NCBI GenBank assembly: GCA_964017235.1
Contig: OZ024930.1
Span: forward strand, 149,358,221 to 149,422,220
DNA from: Sabellastarte sp. h YS-2021
Taxonomy: Eukaryota > Annelida > Polychaeta > Sabellida > Sabellidae
Length of the DNA: 64,000 nt
Direction: 5' to 3'
The translations under genes and the position numbers were made by a program. This document shows, piece after piece, positions 43,896 through 56,272 of this stretch. The notes below the pieces were generated by a model. That model had not been told where the DNA came from and made no database searches. It saw nothing but the letters and a program-made list of their open reading frames with translations. The first letter of the stretch is position 1, and every line of letters begins with the position of its first letter.

Positions 43896-45660
43896 TTAAT
43901 ACATTATACAATTAAAGCTAAAGAAAGTGAAGAATATATAGACCTTACCCGAAACACCCTGATGAGGTAACGTATACCTAGACCGTGGGATTAGACTCCT
44001 GAAGACTTGGTTGTAGTGGATGTGCCCCCCCTTCTTTTCTTTCCGAGGATGATAGTTCTGAGGGGAAGGGACTAGGACCTGTTGTGCCGCTACTACTGGT
44101 CCCAGATACATATTGTTGTCGTTGTCTGACCAAGTAAGGTCTTTTAGATAGAAATTTGTAAATGTATTGTGAGCTTTCCAGTGACAGGCTTGCATGATCT
44201 GGTCCACCGATACCCCACCGTAAAAAGCCTTAGAGGCTGCGAAGGCCCTAATGTCATGCGCTTTTGCTTGGACCAAGTCCAAGGCTTGTTGGTCTGCTTG
44301 TTTATAACAAAGTAGAATGGTTTGTTTCAACCAGGAAGAGAGAGTAGCGATTCTGATGTCTGAGGTATGTCCTTTCTTGAAGGAGATGAAAAGGAGGGAC
44401 CAAGACCCTCTCAGGTCTTTGGTCCGATCCAAATAGTACCTCAGGGTCCGCACCGGACACAGGGTCCTATCTTCTTTGAATTGTCGATCTAATATGGTAG
44501 TCAAAGCAGGAATAGTCACCGGAGACACACTTTGAGAACCTTCTCTTGCTAGTTGGTTTTTGGCTATGAAGTCAGAAGAAGGGAACAAGGCAACCTTTTC
44601 CCATTGGCCTAGATTAGATACTTTCTTTGCAACCCAGGCATGGATTTCGCTGCAGTGCTTGCCGGAGGCCAATTCTAGCAAGAAAGCAGTTTTGAGGGTA
44701 AGATGTTTGAGGTCTGTGTCTTTCATAGGCTCAAAGGGTGCTTTTGTGAGCTCATTGAGAACAACAGAAAGGTTCCACTTAGGAAGATTTCTGGAACTTT
44801 TTGGACGATCCCTGTGGAAACTGGAGAGTACCCTATGAAGGTCTGCATTGGGTGCAATATGGTGGGCCGTTGGGCCCAAAGTGTCAATGATGGCAGTTCT
44901 GTAACTATCAATGGTCGAGGGGCGCCTGTTTAGGTCTTGGTACAGGTACATGAAAAATTCTGAGATTTGTTTCACAGATGGAGTGGAGAAATCCACCGAA
45001 TTTTCTCTGCACCATTTTTCAAATAGGGCCCACTTTGACTTGTAGATGGTCCTTGTTGATGATTGTTGAGGGGCAGCAATTCTCTCTGCCACCTCCACAG
45101 AGAAGCCTTGTTCTTGGAGTTGTCCGCTCCTAGACACCAGGTGTGGAGGTTGAGCGGTTGCGGATTGTTGTGGAACACATACTTGTGGGACTGTTTGAGT
45201 AGCGTCGTTGACACTGGGAGTTGTAGTGGGATCTCTGTTGAGAGCTGCACTAGGTCCCAAAACCAGGGCATCCCTGGCCAGCCTGGGGCTATTATGATGA
45301 TCAGGCAATGGCATTGCTTGATCTTTTGGATCACCCTGTGAAGGAGAGCCGTCAGGAGGGTAAACATAAGCAGTGAGACCCGTCCAGTTTATGTTCAGAG
45401 CATCTATGTCCCAGGCCTTTGGGTCTGGGATTGGAGACATGTAGAGAGGGAGTTTGTGGTTCAGATGAGTGGCAAACAGGTCCACATCAGGAGTGAACCA
45501 CTTCCGGCAGATCTGTTTGAACACCTGTGGATGCAGTGACCATTCTGTTGACTGCACTTGGTTGGACCTGGATAGGAGGTCAGCCATCACAGTCAGACAC
45601 CCCGGAATGTGTCTGGCCTTTAATGTTATGTGATAGTGGTGGCACCAAGTCATGATCTTC
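43896..45660 (-). pseudogene. DIRS 2 RNase H end and tyrosine recombinase
   Basis: An open frame of 585 codons. It begins in the RNase H tail (HITLKARHIPG to MADLLSRSNQ), passes through VDLFATHLNHKLP, and runs into the recombinase (IYKSKWALFEKWCRENSVDF). Box B is intact (KAHDIRAFAAS, CHWKAHNTFTNFYLKDL, with Tyr). Box A reads SGKHCSEIHAW where element 1 has SGKRRSEVHAW, so the expected catalytic Arg is replaced. Long and open but probably catalytically dead. Confidence 0.8.
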
Positions 45661-46784
45661 CACAGGAGAGCGCACCTCTCTACTAAGTGAGTTCCTCCTT
45701 GTTTGTTTTATGTAGGCTATCACTGTAGAGTTGTCCGTTGCAACTAGAACTGTTTGGTCCTGGCACTGGTCCTTGAAATTTCGAAGGGCCAGTGAGACCG
45801 CCTTCAACTCTAGGACACATATGTGTAGCCTTTTTTCCTGGTCTGACCAGACCCTGGGTAGATCTTTGATCTAAGTGAGCGCCCCAAGCTTCGTTTGAGG
45901 CGTCTGTAAAGAGTTGGATACTGTGGTCTTTGGGATGAAGGTCTGCACCTTTCATCACGTTTGCAGGATTCTGCCACCAATCCAGGTGTGCAGAAATGAC
46001 ATCTGTCCAAGGAAGGAGGTTGTCCAGTGACTGAGGATATCTCCAATGCTCCTTGAGATGAAACTGAAAGGGCCTCATGTGAAGGCGTCCCTCCAGGACC
46101 ATCTTCTCTGTTGAGGCAAGCAACCCAATTAGCGACATCAAACATCTTGCAGTCAAAACATGTTTTGACTTGAGTCGTAGGATCAAATCCTGAAGTTTGA
46201 GCCATCTCTCTTGAGTGGGTCTTACAAGGCCTGAATCTAGATGGTATTCATAGCCCATGAACGAAAACACCTGAGTAGGATTCAGTTCTGATTTTTCCTG
46301 ATTTATTATCCACCCCAAGGACTGGGTTAGGTCTACCACTGCCTGAGTGTTCACTTGGGCTTCTTCCTGAGACTGGGACCTGATCAGCCAGTCGTCCAGG
46401 TATTGGTGAAGTCTGAGTCCTCTGGAGAGGGCCATGAGCTTCACTTCCTTTACGATCATTGTAAAGACCTGGGGGGCTGTGGCTAGTCCGAAAGGAAGGG
46501 AGGTGAACTGGAACACCTGTGACCTGTGGCAAAACCTTAGCAATTTTTTTCCTTGAGTTTGGGTGGATGGGGATGTGAAGGTAAGTGTCCGATAGGCCTA
46601 TCGATGATACCCATTCCCCTGGAACCAGGGAGGTCCTGATGGACTCTGGAGTTTCCATTTTGAACTTTTCTACATGTAGAAAAGTGTTGAGCCTGCTTAA
46701 GTCTATTACTGGCCTCCACCTTTGGCGAGGCTTGGGGACTAGAAACAGGCGACTGTAAAACCCGAGAGATTTTACATTTTCCAC
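45661..46784 (-). pseudogene. DIRS 2 reverse transcriptase with frameshifts
   Basis: The first part (46543-46784) has SLGFYSRLFLVPKPRQRWRP and VIDLSRLNTFL; a frame change near 46540 leads to FQFTSLPFGLATAPQVFT and the catalytic box HQYLDDWLIRS, then LGWIINQEKSEL and RNase H LFTDASNEAWGAHLDQ. More frame changes follow near 45810-45850 and 45700, separating LELKAVSLAL and ATDNSTVIAYI. The palm is complete here, which shows what element 1 lacks. Confidence 0.8.
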
Positions 46785-46879
46785 CCTTTCTATAGCGTTC
46801 TTTGACAGGAGAGACTTGATACAATCCAGTCTCTCCTGAAAGAACGGAGGTGACCTCCTACTGGTGGACTGAGTGAGGC

Positions 46880-48003
46880 TTTGGAGGAGTCATTGGGGGG
46901 AGGGGTTACCACGACCTCTTCTCCTATTATGGGGTCGAAAACGACCCCTGGAGCCTCTGAAGTTTGGTTTTCCCCTGCCAGAGAAAAACTGGTTACTGTT
47001 TTAAGAGGAATTGCCCCCATAGGGACGTTTCATGTAGGAGCCTCTTTTCTTGTGGGGACCACAAAAGGGCTTATTCTGATAGGGTCCAAAACCCTGAGAG
47101 TCTTTTGAGGTGCCTTTTTAAAGAAGGAAGTCTTCACCTTCCTTGACTAGTTGAGACTTGAACAAGGAAGGCGGCCAAAAGGATGCAGTCCTGAGTTCCT
47201 GACGTCTCTTTTCCCCTAAATGTGGTGGTAACAGGGTCATTTCGGCTTCGCGCCTAAGCAAACCGGTGTTGCCCATGGAATATAAGTCCCTCTGGAATAT
47301 ATGAGCAAGGGATTTGACATGTCAAGGCCCTGTGCTGGATAATGAGTGTCTTGTTCCAGATATCCAGGTACTCACAGGCTTCCTCGTATCCACACTTTGC
47401 TACCTTTTCAGGGTCAGCACCTTTCCTGATCTGAGATTTGACCTTCTTAAAGGTCAACTTCAAACTATGTTGGCACTTCTCCAGAGTGGAATTGCAGGAA
47501 GAAGTCTTGGCAAAGGTGGTAGTAAAATTGAGCGTGGAGATATTCTGTCTTGCCTGGTGTTCCAATTCCTTGAGAATTGGTAGGGGAACCTTGCCCATAG
47601 GGGCCCCAGAGGGCTTAGGAGAAATACAGATCTTAGCAAAGCCTGTATTAAGTTCTTGCATCTTGTCCTCATAACAAGGTTGTCCCACCTTGTACCACTT
47701 GGCAGTGGATGGAGGAGCTCTGATGTATTTACCCTCAGGTAAATTTGCTGCTTGAAAGTCTTGATCAAACTTATCAAAGGCATCTTTGATAATGGAATTC
47801 AGAGGCAGCATAGATGAAGGGCCTCTTGGCCTGAGCTCCTGCCTGCCTTTCTCATCGTCAAGGCCCATGACCGCAGTTGTTGAACACCTGGGTAGGCAGT
47901 CTCTAGGGTCTGGAAGTTTGAGGATACGCCTGAAGGTATCCACCTTCTCTGCATACTGAGAGGGGATGTCAGTTGAGCTTTCTGGTAGACAGGTGTGAAA
48001 AAA
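46880..48003 (-). pseudogene. DIRS 2 gag-like protein, truncated and broken
   Basis: 47254-48003 encodes SSTDIPSQYAEK then VDTFRRILKLPDPRDCLPRC to EACEYLDIWNKTLII. A basic tail follows in other frames: FGPYQNKPFCGPHKKRGSYM, then a TAA stop, then FFSGRGKPNFRGSRGRFRPH and RRRGRGN. The Arg/Gly tail is the expected nucleic-acid-binding end. The N-terminus is lost with the 5' truncation. Confidence 0.65.
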
Positions 48004-48365
48004 TCGCTCATAAATCAGTCATTTTTAATCGGATCGCTCCCAAAATCTAATCAGCTGGCATTTTTGATAGTATGAACATGTGTGTATAATTACAAGCCTT
48101 TGCGGTCAAAAGATTTTGCTGAGCGGCGATGACGGGCGGGTGTAACCAAAAAAACTATTTTTTGATCATGTGACCTTGATAAAGATCAAAGGTCAAATTT
48201 CAGCATGTGGATAAATTTTCTGATGCTTAAGGTATATAACTGCCAAATATGGTTTAAAAACTTCCAATAATAAGGGAAATATTCAAGGGAGACCATAATG
48301 CGGCGGCGGCGAGGAAACTGACGCTAAACCAAATAAGCGCCCTTTTCAGGGACGCTACTCCCTAC
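48004..48365. repeat. Dispersed repeat tail with terminal hairpin
   Basis: It contains GATCATGTGACCTTGATAAA, CAAAGGTCAAATTTCAGCA and GCGGCGGCGGCGAGGAAAC, then AAGCGCCCTTTTCAGGGACG, which can form an imperfect hairpin. Similar 3' tails end other repeats in the window. Confidence 0.45.
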
Positions 48366-48379
48366 AGGAGGGCAGTGTC

Positions 48380-50470
48380 CCATCCTGTTTCGAGACTGCA
48401 CATGTCACACCCTTGTTGAAAAAAGCTAGTCTTGACAGAAACACTCTCAAGAATTATCGACCAGTATCCAACCTCATCTGTGTTTAAGTGGGTTCAGTCA
48501 TACCTCAACTAGAGGAAACATCGGATCAATGGATGGACATCTTTCAGATGCTTATCACACTTTATATTTTGATGTGTGTGATTTAATGTAAACTAAAATA
48601 ATGTTTCTGATTTAAACTGAAAGTCTTATATTTCTCTTTATATCTTTTATTATACCTTTTACTTCTGGGGTGTAACTTTCAACAAATAACAAATACTAAT
48701 TAACACTTTAATCATAATAAAAGTCTTTTCATGTAATCCAAATGTTAAACAATTTAATATTATATCCAATCACTGATGTCCTAATGTGAAATTCTCTTTA
48801 TATTACACCTTTCTAACATTTAAACCTTTCAATAATTCATTCCCATATTTTAATTCTGATTTCAGTTCTCTTATTCAATTCTAACTTTGATTCTCTCTCA
48901 TTTCTTCTGAGTTTCACTTCTCACTCAGGTAAGATTTACCTCACAATTTATAGACAGAGTTCTCAGTGCAAAGATGTTACAATTATGACATTGGCCAATC
49001 ACATTACAGAAATACAAGACAACACAAAACACTAGATAATAAAATGAGTGACCAATGACACGACATAAAAGAACAATAACCATTTATAGTACAATATACA
49101 ATACAACATCACAAGAACACAAACCACCTCACTACATAATTATACAGTCATTCTCACATCATCACACAACTTCAAATACACCCACTAATAATGACCTCCT
49201 GCAGCTACAATAGACATTATACAACAACTGGATATCTGTGATTCCAGATTACAGATAACAGGAGGATACAAAATGAGAAGGACATACAGGACATAATGAC
49301 AGATATTTTACAATAGACATTACATCATGAAAGACATAAATGTACAAGTAATATCAAATGAACACAAACTACAAAGAAAACACACATATCCAAAGAAGTG
49401 CCATCACAAGTAAGACATTTTAACTGAAAAACTAGGGGGTATCCTTAAAATGCATCTAACTCCTAACATACTAAATTTTACACTGTGATATGCTTTTCAA
49501 CTCCTTTATGGGGTTTTCCAGGGCACAGTTCTGGCCCCACTCCTTTTTACCCTATATGCAACCCCTTTCAGTTCAATCATATCTAAATTCAATGTGACCC
49601 ATCACTTATATGCAGATGGCACACAAATTTACTTGGAACTTGACTCTAGGAACTTTGATTCTAGTATCACTGAACTGACAAATTGCCTTGAGGCCATCCA
49701 GGCTAAGGATGGGAAAGAATAAACTTAAGTTAAATCCTGACAAGACAAAATTCATAGTGACTGGTGATGATCAAATTAGAAGCTCCCTGAAGTCATCTTT
49801 CCCAGTGAGTTGTCTTGGCAACATCATGGAACCAGCTGAATCGATCAAAAACCTTGGTGTCATCCTGGATGCTGAAAATTCAATGCAGAGACGTGGCTAA
49901 TCTATATCGCATAAGTTACTATGATCTCCGGGAACTACGAAGGGTCCGCAGGTACTTAAATCATGAACAGCTGTAAAGGTGACAAATGCCTTGGTTAGCA
50001 CTCGCCTGGATTACTGTAACTGACTGCTCTATAACACAAAAAAGGCATATACTGGCAGACTACAGAGTTCAAAATGCCTTATGTCGTACTGTGTGCACAC
50101 TAAATAAATTTAATCATGTCACACCCTTTCTGCACAAACTACACTGGTTCCCCATTCATTACCGTGTATTGTTCAAATATAATCTCCTTACTTATAACGC
50201 AATACATTTCAACCAACCTCCATATCTCTCCTCTCTGATTAAGCAGAGGTGATCTCACATGGGGCAATCGGGCAATCGCCTGTCAATTTCCTCATCTAAA
50301 CCAAATAAACGCTCAGGGTTGTGAAGCTTCATAGTAGCTGCTCCCACAGAGTGGAACAAGCTTCCTCAAGCCATTAGAACCATGTAAGTATTTCTGGATT
50401 CAGAAAACAGTTGAAAATATATCCTTTCAGATTAGTCTATCTTCCACCATAGCCTATCTCCCCTATGGGA
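48380..50470 (+). pseudogene. LINE (L2/CR1-like) reverse transcriptase remnant
   Basis: Fragments in order: [20 protein letters not shown] and VSNL (48405-48475); FKWVQSYLN (48484-48512); GVFQGTVLAPLLFTLYATPF with HHLYADGTQIY (49510-49640); NKLKLNPDKTKFIVTGDD (49710-49770); LDYCNSLLYNTKK-like text; HVTPFLHKLHWFPIHYRVLF (50115-50175). The catalytic box reads YADG instead of YADD. Many stops and frame changes; about 950 bp of unrelated AT-rich DNA (48535-49505) sits in the middle. Confidence 0.75.
48535..49505. other. AT-rich insert inside the LINE remnant
   Basis: No coding and no inverted ends that I can define. It contains AGGTAAGATTTACCT and many ACA-rich stretches. It could be a non-autonomous element or intervening host DNA. 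Confidence 0.4.
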
Positions 50471-51890
50471 CACTAATATGGCAACTGACCTCTTTTTTGG
50501 AACTGGACTATCCCCTTATGGACATCAGCACCTTAGAGGATGTTTACATCAATTTCAGGGCTTTATAAGTGTTACTTACCTACTTACATGCAATATCGGA
50601 CATGCTATGCCTGGGTGGGGGTATTTGCTCCTTGAGTGCTCTAGTTTTAATACGTTTTAGTTTGTTATTTAAAAATAATTATTGCACTTATAAACTTCAG
50701 GGGTTTTCCTTTAAAAGTGGAAATCCTTCTCAACAGAAAAGAGCAGTCAAGGTGTTTATTTTCATGGTCTAGTTCACAACAGCTATTTTGAAAAGAGGGT
50801 AATAAAATGGGAGTTGTTAAAAAAAGAATACTATAGTAGTTATATATAGCCTTTTATCAGTACCATATGCCAACATAAAAAGATCTCATCATTGAGTTTA
50901 ATTATTTGCATTTATTAAATTCCTTTAAATTGTTACACCAATGTTCGAGCACTTTTATTTATTCATGCTCGTGTTATTTACTTCAAATTACTAACTCATG
51001 AAATTATTCAAATTAATATTGCCGGCTAATTACTGCTGGCATTGTGTCACTCTTTATTCCATGAAGTGAAACAACATATTATCTTGTGCTTCACAAAGAT
51101 ATTTGAATACCAAAATTCAAAATTCATTAAATTGTCACAGGCTTGTCACAAAATTTGTATGGCTATCGATTTCAAAAGAAATTTTTACTGCTGTGTTACC
51201 TATTTTTGCTGGATACTAATAACCAGAACCAACAAATGAAATGTTTATGCTCATCTGGAATATCAGGCATTATATCTTAAAAGTGTTTTTGTGTGCACTT
51301 TTTCAGTTCAAGTAGAAACAGTTGTGTTCTAAACTAACATTGGAAAGGACCATTTGCTAAGCTTATGTGTGCTTGAATTCTGTGCAGTTGGTAATTTGTA
51401 CTTGGCTACAATAGGGACAAATGCAGTGCAGTGTCATAGACTTTTTTACTTTTCTTTCACAGTAAATAGACACCCTAGTGTCAAATCTTCACAGGATCCA
51501 ATGCTTGCAAGTTTACTGGAGCTTGCACAATGACTTCTACTTGAAAAACATATGCCATTATCACTTTGACATGGATGACTTGGTTTGTATGGAATAACTT
51601 GACACATGAACTTTCAACGGTGTAGACCAGTGTCTAAAAATCTCAACTGTGTACACATGTACTGAATAATTCTTTCTGAAGACACATTTTTTGCAATTAC
51701 CATTTAGATACAAAAGTATATTGTTTGGGGTTAGATTCAATAGCCTTAGAATTTAAATTCTGTAAATTATGGCACTCATAATGGCTTTCATACAGTCTAC
51801 AGGGGACTACACCAAACTGTTACACTTTCAGTACACTTTTTCAATTCAAACAGCAAAACCAAGCATTCAAAGATAAATGCATTTGTGCAT
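50471..51890. other. Intergenic; old repeat at 50835-50990
   Basis: The only feature is the stretch shared with 34256-34440. No credible coding. Confidence 0.5.
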
Positions 51891-52260
51891 GTGGGTTTTT
51901 TTTTTGAGAAACTGAAGATGATTCCCAAAATGGCGGAGAATGATTTTTTTGAAAAAAAAAATGCGCAGATTCCTTTGCATACACCCTCCGAGTCAAAAAC
52001 GAAAATGCTCCATCTTTCACCATTTCTGAGATAAATGGCTTTTTGCATTTTACACAGAAACTCAAGATGGCCACCACAAAGGGGACCAGAGAACAAATGT
52101 TTGGAAAAATGGGTAAATGCCTTGCACATACCTTCTGGACCAAAATGTTGGATGAAATCACTCTGTCTTGCACCTTTTTCTGAGTTAAAAACATTTCACA
52201 ATATACGCAGAATTTATGATGGCCACCAAAAATGGTGGAGAATGCCTTGTAGGAAAAATA
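51891..52260. repeat. CTCTATCT/AAGATGGCC repeat family, fragment
   Basis: Units with TTTCTGAGATAAATGGC and CTCAAGATGGCCACC, as in 5800-6300 and 57930-58230. It reads into the TAGCATCAGAGATGYCCGTA repeat. Confidence 0.6.
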
Positions 52261-52860
52261 GCATCAGAGATGTCCGTACCCCACAGCCTGGGGAAATAGT
52301 TTTTAACACCATGTAAAATGCAATAATTTCCAACTTACAACTGATTTACTCAACAGCAAAAACCTGAAAGTAGTTATTGCCTAGTTATGCAATGAGCGAC
52401 AGGTATGCAATTTTACTATCTCATTGCTAATCTTTTTTACAAAAGTAGCATCAGAGATGCCCATACCTCACAGCCTGAGGAAATAGTTTTCAACACCATG
52501 AGATATAGAAGTAGTGAAACAGTATAAAAATCAGGATACTTTCAGAGCAGTGTCAGTTATATAACACTCCAAATAATGTTTTTAAGTAGAGAAAATAACA
52601 TCTAACAGAAATAAAATCTATGTAAAAATAAAGTATGAAAAAAATAGCATCAGAGATGCCCATACCCCACAGCCTGGGGAAATATTTTTCAACACCATGA
52701 GATATAGTAGTGAAACTGTACACTGATTGGGATACTTTCAGAGCACTGCATATAAAGATTAAGTATTAAAACAAGACAATTCAGTAATCTAAAAGTTATG
52801 AAGCTGTAAAATTTTTTAATTGGAGAATAGCTGTCAATGAAAATATCACAACTATGAATG
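52261..52860. repeat. TAGCATCAGAGATGCC repeats, three partial copies
   Basis: Copies begin at 52260, 52445 and 52645, each with CCCACAGCCTGRGGAAATA and AACACCATG. One stray 154-bp satellite unit lies between the first two. Partner of 13913-14226. Confidence 0.65.
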
Positions 52861-53180
52861 GTCGAATTATGGTTTGAATGTTTTGAATATTACCCATACA
52901 TACAGATGTGGCAATACATGCTTATATGTGGAGTTGGGGCAAAACCTGTGACTCACTTGATGCAATACCATCTGTTACAATGGGAAGCTGCAAAAGTAAA
53001 ACCCTTAATGAATTCTAATATGACTTTACCAGTGCTTAATCTACATCAACCGACACCCAAAGGTGCAACAACCAAGATTCAAGTAAAAAGATATGAGAGA
53101 TATAAAAGAGATAAACACATATCACATATCCCTGTAAAGAGATCAAATAGCATCAGTTATGCAAGATCAAATCCTCTCGT

Positions 53181-54239
53181 CACACCATGACGTTCGTTAC
53201 ACACCTATAACCCCCGACCAATGTTGCTACCAAATATCAACTTCATGCACCTTATGGTTTCCGAAACATAGCCCGGACAAGGCATTATAGGTCAAGGTCA
53301 CTACAGCAAGGTTAAAGGTCAAATCAAGGTCATACCATGATGACTTTTACATCTGCACACCCTAGCCAATGTCCCTACCAAGTATCAACTTCCTACACCT
53401 TACGGTTTCCGAGATATAGCCCGGACAAGATTTTATAGGTCAAGGTCACTACGGTAAGGTCAAAGGTCAAATCAAGGTCACACCATGACGTTGCACACCT
53501 ACACCCCCTAATCAATATGATCCCTGCCAAGTATAAACTTCCTACACCTTACGGTTTCCGAGATATAGCCCTGATAAGATTTTATAGGTCAAGGTCACTA
53601 CGGCAAGGTCAAAGGTCAAATCAAGGTCATACCATGATGACTTTTACATCTACACACCCTAGCCAATGTCCCTACCAAGTATCAACTTCCTACACCTTTC
53701 GGTTTCCTATATATAGCCCGGACAAGATTTTATAGGTCAAGGTCACTACGATAAGGTCAAAGGTTAAATCAAGGTCACACCATGACGTTGCACACCTACA
53801 CCCCCTAATCAATATCCCTACCAAGTATAAACTTCCTACACCTTATGGTTTCCAAGATATAGCCCTGATAAGATTTTATAGGTCAAGGTCACTGCGGTAA
53901 GGTTAAAGGTCAAATCAAGGTCACACCATGACGTTGCCCACCTACACCCCCTAACTAATGTCCCCACCAAGTATCAACTTCTTACACCTTACGGTTTCTG
54001 AGATATGGCCCGGACAAGATTTTCAAACTCAAGGTCACTACGGCAATTTCACAGGTCAAATCAAGGTCACACCATGAAATTGCACACGTAAAGCCCCTAA
54101 CCAATGTCCCTACCAAGTATCAACTTCCTACACCTCACGGTTTCTGAGATACAGGCCGGACAAACTTTTTCCCGCCACAAGCCCACCCACCCATCCGGAC
54201 ACCATGTGTGAAAACAATACCCCGAGGGCTGTGGGGTAA
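53181..54239 (+). repeat. 148-bp satellite block 1 with hairpin 3' terminus
   Basis: About seven units of 145-150 bp. Each has ACACCATGACGTTGCACACC, CCAACTAATGTCCCTACCAA-like text, CTTCCTACACCTTACGGTTT, CGAGATATAGCCCGGACAAG and a tail of AGGTCA half-sites. After the last unit come CACCCACCCATCCGG and a terminal CCCC...GGGG hairpin ending GTAACTAG at 54239. The layout (central tandem array plus fixed 3' hairpin) is that of bivalve pearl or Helentron-associated elements. Confidence 0.75.
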
Positions 54240-54439
54240 CTAGACAATTCAACAGGCAAGATGACAGCATTAATCAGTAAACTAAAAATTTTGAAGCTGT
54301 AAAATTTATTAATTGGAGAATAGCTGTCAATGGAAATAGTACATTTATGTAAAAGTGCATAATAATAATCAGTTTCAGCAATCCATGTATCTTTGTCATG
54401 AGAGAAAGATGTCTCAAATATGGCAGGTGAACACACTTT

Positions 54440-54636
54440 GGCAGAGCCAAAGTTAAAGGTCATGCCATGATGCACACCTACAGCCCCTAACCAATATCCC
54501 TACCAAGTGTCAACCTTCTATACCTTATGGAATCCAAGAAATAACCCAGACAAGATTTTAAATCTCATGGTCACTATGACAAGGCCAAAGGCAAAATCAA
54601 TGTCACACCATGACGTTGCACACCCACAAGCCCTAA
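54440..54636 (+). repeat. 148-bp satellite block 2, left of the Harbinger insertion
   Basis: About 1.3 diverged units ending CCCTAA, which is the left side of the insertion site. Confidence 0.75.
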
Positions 54637-55165
54637 TGCCCAGGTCACACTGTGGCAATGTTTAGTGGCGAATATGCGCGATCATGCAATTCGTCCTTGT
54701 TGGTAGCATATTCTTGGTCCATCTTCACTGTTCTCCAAAATTCTCCATGGATCGTCATCTGGCTACGACAGTTTCAAACTGTTCAAAACTATCGCCACGC
54801 TTCGTCCATTTCTTTGCAATTCTTCACAGATGGTGGTGGATTCGTCGACTTCGTAGCACCCTCGTACCCCAATTCGCCACTTCGTAGCAGGCTTCTTCAT
54901 TGTTCTTCATTGTTCGCCAACTTTCCTTTGAAGATTGTCGGCTGAAAGACGAAGAACAAACAACGATATTCGCAGCAGGGAAGCCATGCATCATCGCCCC
55001 TGAAGAATATGCTACGAGGCCCCGGAGATATTCGTCGCTCCTCTCAGCCAATGAGAAGCGAATGTCGCAGTAGTTCGTCGGTGATTGGCGAACTGACTGC
55101 GCATGCGAAGAACTGGCTACCAATCAGCTACAACCTTTGTAGGTTGCGGCGAACTGGCTGGAGAC

Positions 55166-55173
55166 TATAAAAG
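55166..55173 (+). promoter_or_regulatory. TATA box of the Harbinger Myb-like gene
   Basis: TATAAAAG lies about 100 bp before the preferred ATG at 55275. Confidence 0.55.
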
Positions 55174-55274
55174 CAGGGCACCGCGAACAATTGTCATCAC
55201 TTGCGAATTTTTCTTCAATGCGTACACATCGACGAACTTTGGATAAATTTTTGGATATATTTCATACAAGAAAT

Positions 55275-55644
55275 ATGGTGAAGAGACCTGGACTTGGAAA
55301 GAGGAAGAGGGTCACTCTGCCTCCTGTTGAAGCATCTGAGGAGCCTGAACAGCCGGATGAACTGCCTGCCACTCAAGCTTCATCATCAGACCCAGGGGAT
55401 ACAGCCACTCTGGCCACCCAGCCGGAAGACACAGATGACTTGGAAGAGGCAACCCAAGACAGCCAGTCCCAGGGGAGGTTCAAGAAGAAGAGGCTGGTGA
55501 GGATGACAGATGGGCAAGAGGATGAGATGGCTGAGTGGCTCAAGAACCATCCGGAAATGTACAACAAGGCCAAGAAGGAGTACAGGGACACAGACAGGAA
55601 GGAGGCTGCTTGGGCCACCCAGGCCAGGGCCATGGGCCTGGAAG
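55275..55644 (+). CDS. Harbinger MADF/Myb-like DNA-binding protein, first exon only
   Basis: The likely start is MVKRPGLGKRKRVTLPPVEA; an upstream in-frame ATG exists at 55191. After an acidic, Ser/Thr-rich stretch comes the helical domain RMTDGQEDEMAEWLKNHPEM and YNKAKKEYRDTDRKEAAWAT, which is the trihelix type of Harbinger accessory proteins. These bind the element's ends and carry the transposase to the nucleus. The frame meets a donor-like GAAG|GTGAGT at 55645. The codons that follow read antisense through the transposase, so the second exon was lost. Confidence 0.65.
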
Positions 55645-55649
55645 GTGAG

Positions 55650-56200
55650 TTAGAAAATTTCCATCTGGAAGAAAATTCTGCAGCAACCTGCTTCCATGCA
55701 TCACTGGTACGGGGACACTGCATGACTTCCTCACCATATTCTGCCACGATGACCTCACAAGTCTGTCTTACTATGACTGAGATGGTGTTGTGTGCTACCC
55801 TGAAGCCAAACATCAGACTCCTGTACTTCTCTCCAGTGGCAAAGAAACGAAGTGTGATTGCAAGTCTGCATCCAGGGTTGATAGACTTCCTGAACCATGT
55901 GTCATATTTCTCAATTCTGGGCCCCACCCTCTGCAAGACCTCTCTGAACATGGCCGGGTCCATCCGGACAAAATTTCTGAAAGACACCACATCCTCAGCC
56001 TCCAGCTCCCTCATCAAACGATCATAGTGTCCATAGTCCAACCTCCTGGAGAGCCAGGGCTTCACCCAATACCTCCTGGGCCTTGGTCGACGCCTTCTCT
56101 GTCTATCAACCAGTATCTGTGCAATCACAATCTGATTCTGTACATTTAAACGATGAGCCTCATACAGTTGCTGCAATAATCTGAGTCTCTGTAGATCCAT
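55650..56200 (-). pseudogene. Harbinger transposase, N-terminal half only
   Basis: The likely start is MDLQRLRLLQQLYEAHRLNV at 56200, behind a TATATAAA at 56265-56272. Motifs: RRYWVKPWLSRRLDYGHYDR, ELEAEDVVSFRNFVRMD, AMFREVLQRVGPRIEKYDTW, RLAITLRFFATGEKYRSLMF, FRVAHNTISVIVRQTCEVIV, ending WKQVAAEFSSRWKFSN. The DDE catalytic domain that should follow this Trp-rich point is absent; the frame runs on into the Myb-like gene. It cannot catalyse transposition. Confidence 0.85.
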
Positions 56201-56264
56201 AGCCTTTGATGTACACTGTCCGACGTCTGATGATAAATGAAGTGAATCCAGATGATCCAGGCTG

Positions 56265-56272
56265 TTTATATA
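56265..56272 (-). promoter_or_regulatory. TATA box of the Harbinger transposase
   Basis: TATATAAA on the minus strand, about 65 bp before the preferred ATG at 56200. Confidence 0.5.

Larger units (their letters stand above)
43236..48003 (-). mobile_element. DIRS retrotransposon 2, 5'-truncated
   Basis: Gene order right to left is gag, RT, RNase H, tyrosine recombinase. Near the left end 43237-43292 and 43480-43543 are inverted copies, the second being the internal complementary region, followed by a second word TACCATGTGGGACTTA at 43564. The right inverted repeat is absent: the element stops inside gag at about 48003. It is a different DIRS family from element 1, since the gag sequences are only loosely comparable. 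Confidence 0.8.

Noticed and set aside
43236-48003. LTR retrotransposon
   Set aside because: There is no protease or DDE integrase and there are no direct LTRs; a tyrosine recombinase and an internal complementary region place it in DIRS.
55650-56027. C-terminal part of the 278-codon plus-strand frame from 55191
   Set aside because: Beyond 55644 this frame is antisense to the Harbinger transposase, so it is not a natural extension of the Myb-like protein.
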